DNA of 64,000 nt. Source: Thereva unica. Taxonomy: Eukaryota; Arthropoda; Insecta; Diptera; Therevidae. This document shows, piece by piece, positions 39,101 to 51,100 of the stretch (its first letter is position 1; each line of letters begins with the position of its first letter). The notes under the pieces were generated by a model. The model made no database searches and was not told where the DNA came from. It saw only the letters and a list, made by a program, of their open reading frames with translations. Where the stretch lies: the NCBI GenBank assembly GCA_949987705.1, contig OX465283.1, forward strand, positions 7,482,207-7,546,206, written 5' to 3'. Both the position numbers and the translations under genes were made by a program.

Positions 39101-42100
39101 AGCGCCAATTGTGATCTAGTCCTCGATTCTTCGGCTCTACCTATCACCATCTTGGAAAGAGAACTATTAACTATTATAATGATAACAAGGCAGCTCCCAC
39201 TAGCTTATCGAAAATTGGCTTAATAAATGAAATAACATAAATAAATAATATTCGCTCACTTAGGCACTGTGGATTTATAATTTTATAACTTTTGCAGCGA
39301 TCTTAATCTGTTTTCTGGGAAAAAGCCAATCGCTCAATGAAACAATCAGTGATGAAAAATGCGATGATACAGAAGAAACGTTCATATGTGCAATGCCCCG
39401 AAACGGAACCGACCCCAAGACTTTCGCTAGTCGATGCGCTCTAGCTACGTACAACTGCCAGCACAAACATGGCTTACGTAAGTATTTCTGTACTTTAAGC
39501 GAATTTGTTTTATTATAATTAATTTCATCATCAGAATACATTTATCGAAGTGACGGACCATGCCCTAACACGGATCCCCAGAAGCAATGTCCAAGACCGT
39601 GTGTACCGCCACATTATCCAGTTTGCGGTAGCTTGAAAGGATTTGGCCCGCACATCACTTTTCGTAGCTTATGCGAATTAGAAAATTATAATTGTGAGAA
39701 TGAAAATGCTAGTATGTTCTTCCCCAGCTCAAGAGATGTTTTGTTGTGAATTATGTTTTATCTTTCCATTTTACAGAGTATAAGATCGTCTTTAATGGTC
39801 GATGTGAGGATATAAACTGCATTAAGCCATGTGCAGTTGACGATAATCCCATTTGCGGTGCTACGGTAAGTGGCACTGGAGAGATGCAAACGTTTAAGAA
39901 TTTTTGCGAGATGAGAAATTATAACTGTAATCATAGAGATAAAGGTAGACTGTTTCTTTCTTTAATAACTTTAACAATCAATGTTTTTCTTATAGAATAC
40001 GGTATTGTAAACTTAGGACCATGCCCTGCTCAACCTATAATTACACCCCCTCCGCCACCATCTGCTTCGTTACAATGTGGAGAGTGTGATCCAGAACAAA
40101 AGCCGGTTTGTGGAAGGCTGCCAAGTACAGGAGCTGGAAGAACTTTTGAAAATCGATGCCAGCTTGAGCGGTTTAATTGTTTGCATAACAGCGGTAGTAG
40201 AATTCGGATGATGATACTTTTTTCTTTAGATTGACACAAAAAATCTCTATTTCAGATTATAAGTACACCCAGGACGGAAACTGTGAACAACCTTGCAATG
40301 ATGAGTGCTCTAGGGAATATGATCCAATTTGCGCTAGATCATTGCTTGGCGATAAGCCGCCGCAGACATTTAACAATCTCTGTTTACTTAATTATTATAA
40401 TTGTCAAGCAGGTGTTTCAGGATGTAAGTATGTTTGATTGTATCTTTAGCTTTGAATTAAGAATTTTTTTATCTGCATCTAAATAGACACCCTGGTCTGG
40501 GCCTTTAGAGCTAGCTTCAATTGGTGATACATTCCAACCACTTGGAGGCTTGAGTCATGGTGATTTTTATCTCCAAACCGGGCAACGCAGGTCTCTAGTG
40601 CTACATATATCGTATAGACCTACCAGCTTAACCTCTTTTCTCTTGAAAAGGTTGGAAATCTGCTGGCTCTTCACATGAGGTGCAAGCTGGAGCTCTGCGC
40701 TCCTCCACATAGCTCTCCGTTCGATTACTGAAAGGGCCTATGAATGAACCCAAATAAGTAGGTCCTTGTACCCTTCTGTGGCATCTCATGCTGGACTTCC
40801 AAGTCTCTGATGGAGAACTGGGTTTATGAAGTGAGCCTAATCTTTTGTCATCTGGTAGTAGAAACAGGGCTTTTTTGGTATCCTTGAGGCATCCATCCGC
40901 AAACGCAGTAGCTTGACATGTGTTGAAAGTTTACACTCTTTGTATAATTCGCGATTGTTGTTGATTGGGTCGTATACCCTTCGAAGACCCTTCCTCTCAA
41001 ATATATCCCTTGATACTCCATGCTTCACACTAATACGTAGCTACCGTACTTATGATAGATTTGTAGATTCTTAGTTTGGTTTTTCTGTGGATGTCTCTGG
41101 ATTGCATTACCGGCAGTAGTATGTATGTTTTGTATGTTCTGTTTGCGGTCTTTATTCTTCTTTGTACGTCTATCGTATCATCCCAGCAGGCAAAATGAGC
41201 TCACAAAACCAGAAATTTGTCTTACAACTCACAATGAGCTAAATATGAGGAAAATACGACATCCCAAATGCCAAAAAAAATTAAATCAGTTGTGAGAAAA
41301 TAATGAGATCATAATGAGAGGAAAGTGAGAAAGAAACCGAAATTGAATGTCCCACTTAATGTGGGACTAATTATGAGCAATTCGTTTGATAACAATTTTT
41401 AAGACTATTATCGTCATTCCCAATTTGACTTTTTCAAGCAAAAGACTGAAATTGTTAGTGAAGTTTGTACCCGCGGTATCCTATGCTGGACAAAAAATTG
41501 CTACAAAAATAAAAAAGAAGTGGAAAGTTCACCAGAGAGAAGCGGAAATATACAAGAATGGCATTCGAAACTTCTCAAGCTGGTCAAGCCTCTTCTAGTA
41601 GTACTGCTTCAAGTTTTTTTAAAATGGGAACAGCGGAATCATCGAATTTTCGGATGAGGAAGAATCAAATCGAATGAGAAATGAAGTTGATAATTTGGGC
41701 GACTTATCTGAATAATTTGACGATAATGATGATATTAATATATTAGAGTTGGAGATGCAATCGCGGGAATTGGAAGTTGGGCTAACAAATATGGTATCGG
41801 TAGAAATGGAATAACTGATTTAGGTACTTAGTGTTCTGAACAAACTACTTCCCAGTAAATTTCCAACTGAAGGAGGAACCGTTCTGATGACATCAAAATC
41901 AGTAGATGTGACGAACATCGATGAAGAATGCAAATATTGGCAGCAAGTTGTTACAGTTTGCCTTAAGAAGGCATTTTAAAATTTACAAAAAGATAATAGC
42001 ATTTTGTTAAACATTAATGTCGATGGTTTGCCAATTTTTAATAGCTCAACTGAGCAATTTTGGCCAATACTTGCGAATGTCGAAGGGATTATAAAGGAAC

Positions 42101-45100
42101 CTTTCGTGAATTTACAACGGTTCACAGTGGACGATATTCGGTATTATAGGGTAATCGAGCTCGCTGATCACGAATTTAATATCAAAAACTGATAATTCAA
42201 AATGGCGAATCCAATATGGCGGACATTATTTTTAAAACATTGTAGAAATAAACTCAAAACTTGTATCTAATGTTTTTGGGCATGCCGATTACGAATTTGA
42301 TGTCAAAATTTGGAAATTCAAAATGGCGGAACCAATATGGCGGACATAATTTTTCAAAATTGCTCAAAACTTGTATTTATATGATTTTGAGCATGCTGAA
42401 TACGAATTTGATACTTGAATTCGAAAATTTTAAGAACAGGAACTTGAGTGACTCCCTTTACAAGATATGTAGGTTCAAAATACGACCAAAATGCTAAAAT
42501 ATTGGAATTTTTCTGAAAAAACGAAAAACATTGGGATTTAGATCACATTTTTAATTACATATCTTGTAAACGATGTCATTCACTTAATATCATATAAAAG
42601 AATACACATTTACCTAAAAGACGAACCGAATTACGTTGCTCTACGAGAATTAGTCTAGGAATTATTAAAGTTTAAGTAAATATTAAAAAAATACATTTTT
42701 TTCTTTCGTAAACACCCTGTACCTTAGTGGATAGTGGGGATAGCCCCCTCTCTAGAACAATTTTTTTTTCTCCAAAACCATCTAAAAATCACGCCTGAAA
42801 ATATTAGCCACGTAGTCCAACAGAGGATTTATTGAATGTCTGATGACCGATACAAATTGCGTATTAGGTCATGTAAACAAATTCATGAACGGTGATTCTT
42901 TGTAGATAATCACATTATCTACAAACTTTGTAAACAATATTTTAGGATGGGACTTGCTGTTTAAGAGATATTAGCCAAAAACGGAATTTTCTGTTTTTAG
43001 CAGCAGCGAACAACCAATATTCCGAAACTTTTTTAACATATTCTACTCACGAAAAACTTTTTTTTTTTAGAAAAAGTTTCGTGAGTTAACATTTAGTTAG
43101 AGGTCTGCATTCGCATTGTGATTTGACGACTGAACTAATATTTATAGGTATATATATCCGTGACTTTGAATTTCCTAATTTTGACATCAGATACGTAATC
43201 GGCATGCTCAAAAACATATATGTAGATACAAGTTTTGAACTTATTTCTACAAATTTTCAAAAATTATGTCCGCCATATTGGATCCGTTTTGAATTTTAAA
43301 ATTTTGACATCAAATTCGTCATCAGCGACCTCGATAACATAATACCACAAAATTTCGTGAAAATTTAACAATATGGAGAATTTTCCCGCACTTTTATAGA
43401 CATTTCATCAAAAATAAAATGTAGCAGCCGTAACTGCATTATGTGGTTTACTAAGAGAGTTGCGGCTAGTAGCTGGATTTTCTTTTTTAATCCTGAAGTA
43501 AATATAACTTATTTTATAAAAAAATACTTCACTTAGTGGTATTCCGTGGAACTCATAACTTATCTCTTAATTTCGATTAATTTTTATAAATTTTTCTCGT
43601 TATTATACATAATTATTGTTTATTTCAATAACAAATATTAACACGTCGCTTAACAAGTCATGAAGCATTTAAAATTTAGTACATACCTGGAGAAACATTC
43701 TCCATTTTCAATATTTCGAATCTGTATTGTCGTTATAATTTTATGCAAGTTTCAATTTGCACTACGTTTTTTAAGCACAAAGCCGAACGCTTTACAAATA
43801 AACAATGACCAAGTTCGACCTGCTGTGCAGCTTCAAGGAAAAACAATTAACCGTTTCTACTGCCGGGATTTAATAGTGCCAACAATACTGTAGTCAAACC
43901 AAAAGATGGAAATCCCTAAATCGAAACTTTTATTTTCGGACTTTTGTCCACGTTTTAGGCAATTCGTCCCACTGTGCGGTTATAAGAAAACCTCCATCGT
44001 TAGGTATTTATTTAGACAAATCTCACAATGAGCTCATATTTAGCTCATATTATATTTGTCATTTATATACACTCTTACGGCGGCGTATACACAGTAGTCT
44101 CAATAGCGCAGTTGGTAGAATGTTGGCTTCATGTTCCAGTGACCCAGGTTCGAATCTCGTATAAGGCAATCGAAAAAAAAAATATTCTCAAATCATGAGT
44201 AAAATATGAAAATATATAATAATATAAAATTATATGAATATAAAAAATAGTAGAAAAAGACAGGAACAAAAAAAAAATTAATGTGAAAATAGTAATTTTG
44301 TTTTTTAACATTTCTCAGTACTTTTTTTCTGCTCAGTGAGCTCAATATGAGAACATTTTGAGATAGCATTTAGCTCTTGATTTACTTCATATTGACCTCA
44401 TATTTAGTTCAGAAACATGCGCCAATTAACTCACTATTTCCTCATATGTATCTCATAAATTACTATTTGAGACTTTAAACGAAAAAATTGCCAATCGCAA
44501 ATAGATCATATTTAGCTCAATATGAGCTATAATGTCTGCTGGGATTGTTGTCTTCGCTGACTGTGGACCCCAGGTAGGTAAATTCGTTTACCCGTTCGAA
44601 GTTATTTTCCCCCCTGGTGGTGCTGGGTACAGTTTAGGAGTGTGTTTATAAATAGAACAACGCGATTGAGGAACTGCCTTCCGCAGTCGATGTTTCTGAA
44701 CTCATCTAACATTTCAGAGTTCAAACGCAAGGTCCATCGACATCTACTCACGCACCCTCCAGACCCCTAAAATATCCTTTTTCAACTATCCTTCAAATCA
44801 AGCTTACTACTGGACATTGCACCATGACTCGAACGACATGACAGACTAGTGGTACAAATGGTGATTCCTAAGCTTGGTACAATTCTCTGGCGTTACAGTT
44901 GACAAGATGCTAGTAGGTTCGGTGATGGAAATCTCATTGAATCTTGAATTTGATAGTAGAGCCATTAAACCTGGTTCTGTTCCACTACCCTATGCAAGTT
45001 ACCATGGGTCTAGCCCGTAAATTACCATGGGTGTTATTATGGCCATGCATATCCAATACATTGTTTTTAGACGTATCGAGTATTTGGATCAATCGGCTCT

Positions 45101-48100
45101 GCGCCAGGTACACAGGGATTTGCGTATCCTGGTGATCCATATATTGGTTCAAATGGAGTTCGTTAATAAGGAGCAAGATCGTGGCACAATAGACCAAATC
45201 AAATTGGTCACAGTGCCCGTTAAGGCGCCCCTAGAGAAGAAAAATGAATGGGGCAAGATCGCCAACACAATTCTTTCGCTTGTCTCTGCCCTTTCTTGCT
45301 GCAGGATTAGATTATGAAACGCCGTGTCAATGGACTTCCTCCTGGCACGAATGCTGTGAGAAAGAGATTTAGAAATGGTGCTGTTAGTAACAGAAATTGA
45401 AATATTTTACCTATTTTTTATTATACCGAAAGATTTATTTTTATTAATTCAAAATTGCCCTTTTTCAGCTGGCGATATATTTGAATTATTTTATATTGGA
45501 AGATGTCAAATTGAAGCTGCAACGACAACTCCACCCAATATGCTCCCTCCACCTCCTTTACCTCCTTTATGCCCTCTACAATGTAACATGACCTATGCAC
45601 CAATTTGTGCGGCATCACAGGAAAATCATGAAATAAAAAGAACATTTTCCAGCGATTGTGAACTTTACAATCATAACTGCTTATTCAAGCACGACAGTAA
45701 GTATCTAAAATACATTCAAATCAATTTTTGCTTAAGTAATTTTTTCCCTGTATTTTTAGTCTATTACTTAATTGAAAACAAAACCTGCACGGACACCAAT
45801 ACATGCGTTCAAACTTGTCCGGATACTCCACAAATTTTGTGCGCTTCACCCAAAAATCAACTGGGACCAAATGTCGAATTCAGGAATCGCTGCTACTTAA
45901 ACAACTACAACTGCATACATTCATACTCACGTAAATTAATTTGTTATATGTTTTGTAGCTGAAGTTTTGATATTCAAGTTTGTTTTTAGAGTATGACTTC
46001 TTCCATAATGGATCTTGTGCATCTACGCCTACCCAACCCCCACCAACTCGGCGTCCACCACCAAGTACAACACCACTTCCATGCAGAAGGACCTGTAGCA
46101 AGGACTATGCTCCAATATGCGCCGAATCTAAACGAAACAGAAACCAAGTCACATTTCAGAATCATTGTGAAATGAGCAATTACAATTGTGATTCGACTCC
46201 TGATGATGGTAAAAACAAAATTTCATTAAAGAACTAGTGACAACCAAAATTTTTCTTACAGCCTTCGAGTTCATTCATGGTGGGCAATGTGAGCCAGAAG
46301 TTGTCCCAAGACCACCAGTAGAACCCGAACAAATGTGCCCTAAAATTTGCGGCGACGAATATGCTCCTGTTTGTGCATCGTACAGCTGGGGCCTCGGAAT
46401 GAAGACAACTTTCCGCAATCGTTGTCTTTTGGACAATTACAATTGTGACCGGTCTCTTTTCAGTAATTTATTTGAATATAGTAACAATAGTTTGGTAATT
46501 AAATTGGTTCCTTCCGCAGATTACGAACTTTTGTATGAAGGAGAATGTAAGGCAGACGTTTTCCCTGAGCCACCAAGTCTTCCTATTTTAGATTGTAGAA
46601 CACTTCAATGTACTGCAGAATATAAGCCAGTTTGCGCAATAAGATACTTTAAGTCAGGAGAAAGGCGGACGTTTGTTAACCGCTGCATAATGAATAGACA
46701 CAACTGTGATCGTATTGATAATCGTTAGTATCTAGTTCAAATAGTTCGCTCGTTAATAGCCATGTTCATTGTCATATTTCACTAGGAGGAACAATCATCA
46801 TCATTGCGCTCCTTTAATCCCTCATGGGACATAGGGCGGAAACAGTTGCCCTCCAGCGGACTCTGTTTTGCGCGACAGCTCTCAGCTCCGACCAGGATCT
46901 CCCAGTTGTTGCGGCTTCTGCTAGTAGGGTTCTCCTCCACGTTGTTCTAGGTCGTCCTACTCGACGGGATCCTTGCGGATTCCAGTCAAGGGCCTGTTTG
47001 GCTAGATTTTCGTTTTCGCGTCGCAAGGTGTGGCCTACCCAATTCCATTTCCTTCGCCTGATTTGGTCGTCTATCCTTTCTTGGCCGGCACGGCGCCATA
47101 GTTCTTCGTTTGAAATTCTATCTTGCCAGCGGATTTTTAGGATACGACGAAGGCATCTGTTGATGAAGACTTGTAGGCGCCCTGTGATGAATTGGGTGAC
47201 TTTCCATGTTTCGCAACCGTACAAAAGTACTGCCTTCACGTTGGAGTTGAACAGCCGCAATTTGGTGTTAGTTGAGATCTCCGTTGATCTCCATATGCGG
47301 AACAGGCATGCATATGCGCCTCGTGCTTTATTTATTCTGGAACTGACATCTTCTTCTGCACCGCCATTTTCGGTAATAATACTACCGAGGTAGCAGAATT
47401 TATTTACCAGTTCCACGTCACGGTTATTCAGCGCTGTTCGTTCAATGGTGTTTGCATTTATCCGCATTTCTTTAGTTTTAGTCGGATTTAGCCTTAAGCC
47501 TGCTGGACTACTTTCTGTTGCCAAATTGTTTAACATGTTTTTGAGGTCCTGGTGTCTGTGGGCCAGCAAACAGATATCATCTGCGCAGTCGAGATCGTTA
47601 AGGCGGTCCAACAAACCCCATTGTATGCCGCCTGTTCTACTATCTAGAGCGCCGACAATGATGTCATTTATTACTATAAGAAGTAGTAAAGGCGAGAGTA
47701 GGCATCCTTGTCGTACTCCTGAGCTCACCTCGAAGCTGTCGGATAATTTTCCATTATGGAGAACTCTGCATTTGGAATTGTTATATAGGGCTTTTATCAA
47801 TTCTATTATTTTATCAGGCAGTCCACGTCGCCGTAGTGCCTGCCATATAAAGCTCCTATTGACCGAGTCGAACGCTTTCTCATAATCTACGAAAGCAAGG
47901 TAAAGGGGGGATCGGAATTCAGTAGACTGCTCCACTATAATTCGTAAGGTGTTGATATGATCAATACATGAGCGGCCCTTCCTGAATCCGGCCTGCTGCC
48001 TCCTAAGCGTTCGGTCTACTGCCTCACTTATCCTAGATAGTAATATGTGGGACAAAATTTTGCCCACAGTAGATAGTAAACAGATGCCTCTCCAGTTGTC

Positions 48101-51100
48101 GCATATTGTTAGGTCCCCCTTTTTTGGTATTTTGACTATGATAAGGAGGAGGAACAAACTTCATAATTATTATTTTGAAAATTAGATAAACCGTAGGTGA
48201 TATTTTCGGATTTTGACATAATGTGATCGATAGTTTCGCTCGTTATACTATCGACCTTCATGCCTTTTTAAGCATGATATTGGTGCAATGTCTGACAGAA
48301 AGACCTAGTCACAAGGAAGTAAATTAGGAAGAAGAATGGCAAATGCCCCTTTCGTAGGTGGCCTCCAAAGAACACCGCGACAAATAATGCCCTAAGCCAA
48401 TCACGTACACTTATGCTTTACAGGATAAATTATTTACTTACCGTCGTTCTAGATTCTGAGCCGGTTCATCCAGATTGCGAGCTGGCGCTGCCTGAATGGT
48501 TTAGACCTATCACTTTAGGCCTACCCTAAATGAAAAGTAACGCAGAAGTGAAGTAGAAGTGAAGTAGGCATAATTTTTCTCAAAATTCACATGTAAACCA
48601 AAATAAAAAGCTCATAAGAAGTGTAGCAAGTAAACACCCTTACTTTCTTAACTTTTGTTTACTTCTTGTGCGGTTCTTACCGCACGCTTACTTCTCTAAA
48701 TGACTTTTCGAAATTTTTCGAAATTTAACTTCTACATCACTTCTATTTAGGTCACTCTCATACATTCATATGCAATGGGACGTAACTTTACCTCACTTCA
48801 CTTCCCATTTAGGGTAGGCCTAATTAATTAATATCCTTTTTCCTTTTGAAAACGATGAAAAAGCTGCTGGGCCTTTGCATCAGGTGCAACCTGGAACTCT
48901 CTCTTTCTCTTCACAGCACTCAGTTCGCTTCGCAACAAAGGTTACTTTACACCACTTGGTCAGCGAAGTCGGAAAAGTCCTCTTCGTTAAGAAAAATTCC
49001 TTGCGTGCGTTTCTTGACATCGAGGTTGCTTTTAATGTCACTGACTATGATTCTATTTCTAGAGCATTGGCTCTCCAAATACCTGGATCGCCACACAATT
49101 GAGTCGATGAGTGTTTATAGGGCGTGACATTTGTTTTACCCTGAGTGACTCCATCATTAGCGCCAAGGATATCAAGGACTGCCCTGAAGGTGGAGTTCTG
49201 TAGCTGTTGCTCCGGACACTTGTTACACCTGTTAAAAATAAATATAAAATACAAATAAATACAGATTGCAACAAATTGCTTGACCTCTCCATTTCTGCGT
49301 ATCTATCCCACAATTCCGATGGAAGCAATCATTGATTGAGTTTAGACTGTCGCATAAAAAAATTGGATTTCATATGGAAATTCACCGCCATAAGTGCGAT
49401 GTCACTGAACTGGCGAATCAAGTGGTTCAGTTTCTTTCGATGCCTTCTGCTTTCTTTGCGTTGCCCCTCTCGAAGTAACCACTTCCTTCAAGCCAATCAA
49501 ATCCAATGGGACTGCTAGGGATTACAACTCACCTAGGATTCTAAAAATGCTCATACCTCGTCTATTGCCTATTTTAACATGGTGTTAAAGTTTCCCTCGT
49601 CTTAAAAACATGCTTCATTCATACCCAATCCCAAGTGAACTAGCAGTCCTTCCGATTTTCAGCCTATCATTATTCTTCCATTTTTTGCTAAGGCCTTTGA
49701 AAAGCTAATAGCTACTCAAATAATTGCGTATTGTAACAAATGAGTTGAAACGACTTCTGTGCTGCTAGCTTTCGCAAACATCGCAGCCGCGAAACTGCGG
49801 TTCTTAAAGTCACGACTGATATTCGCAACTCCCTTGATAAGTTTCTGCGAAAACTGGGCTCAGAAACATATTTTGATCTTTCTGCTATTTAATTTTTGCA
49901 AAGTTTCTTATCTAACCGCTCTCAAAAAGTTGACTAGGTGGCTCTAGTTCCTCAAGTGTCCGACTTCATACCGGCGTCCACCAAGGCTCCATTATTGGGC
50001 CACTTGTATTCAGTATCTTCCCTTAGTAGTGAAATATTATAAAATGATAAAATCATGGGGTGATCCCCATAAACATGTTGGAGAGAACGGGCATGCGTCT
50101 GTATGATCCAGAATGGAACCAAATACAGTGCAGCGGCAGATGACGGAGTTCATAACTGAAAGTCAAGGGAAGATGGACGGGTCTGTTAAGAGTCAATGGA
50201 CCCACAGACTGTTTCCACGAGAGAAAAGTTACGAGGGATCATGGGAAAGTGAATGGCGACCTCACGAAATTTTTGAGTTTAGCTGGACGATATAGGAAAT
50301 ACCTCAATCTTTTAGAGCACGGTGACTCACTACTGTGGCCGGCATGCTCAGATATCCAAGATAACGCAGAGCATGTCTTCTTTTATTGTGTGACATTCGG
50401 CAAATATAGGACGTAACTAGAGGCAATGGCCCAGGCACCAGTAACACCATTTATCAAAAAAAAAAAACATGGTGAGGAATGGAGATGGGTAGAAGTATGT
50501 GGAAGTAACGTTGAAAGTTTAACAAAGGCAATTAAGATTGGAAGAAGGCCGGGCTATTAGCAGCAGAATATATTCTTTTCTAAATTAAATTTTATTTATC
50601 GCTTTTTAATTCATTTTTCAATCGTTTTTCAAACCAAACTGACTACTAAATACCGTTGCAACTCCTTTTATATATACAACCAAATTTCAGAGTTTTCTAC
50701 CATATACTGGAACCTACTAGAAAATTCTTTAAAGTACTTCTAGAAATTTCGAAGCTTTGTCCGTTCATTTTCATTCTAATATAATAGATGGCGCCATGTA
50801 AGTTTAGTACATAAATCGTTAATTCACATCCATCGTTACCCGGGGGCTACACGATCAATTTTTCAATTGCAATATTGCATTGCAGTACTAAAATTGATCG
50901 TGTAGCCCCTACTGCAGTATTGCATTGCATATTGCAGCAGGGGCTACACGATCAATTTTACTACTGCAATGCAATATTGCAATTGAAAAAATTGACCGTG
51001 TAGCCCCCGGGTCACAAATAACCGTTGTCTCAAACTTCTAATAGATGGCGCATAAATCATAACAGAACTAATAAATTTACTTTATTAAATTAAATAATAA

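Larger units (their letters stand above)
41182..44543. mobile_element. DNA transposon, 3.36 kb, CCCAGCAG termini, AT target duplication
   Basis: Ends CCCAGCAG (41182) and CTGCTGGG (44543) are perfect inverts. Subterminal AGCTCA and GAGCTAAATATGAG motifs recur at both ends. Flanking AT/AT collapses to restore the RT frame. Inside, at about 41840-42110, a decayed + frame reads VLNKLLPSKFPTEGG and LLNINVDGLPIFNSSTEQFW followed by PILANVEG, a protein block I associate with uncharacterised DNA-transposon proteins of arthropods. A nested foldback sits at 42140-43375 and a tRNA-like segment at 44097-44168. A 2-bp AT duplication fits the ISL2EU group; that placement is inference. Confidence 0.7.

Noticed and set aside
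44097..44168. Functional tRNA-Met
   Set aside because: Stems are too mismatched; kept only as a tRNA-like repeat.
46824..47885. Plus-strand open frames opposite the RTE element
   Set aside because: They are antisense shadows of the 447-codon RT frame.
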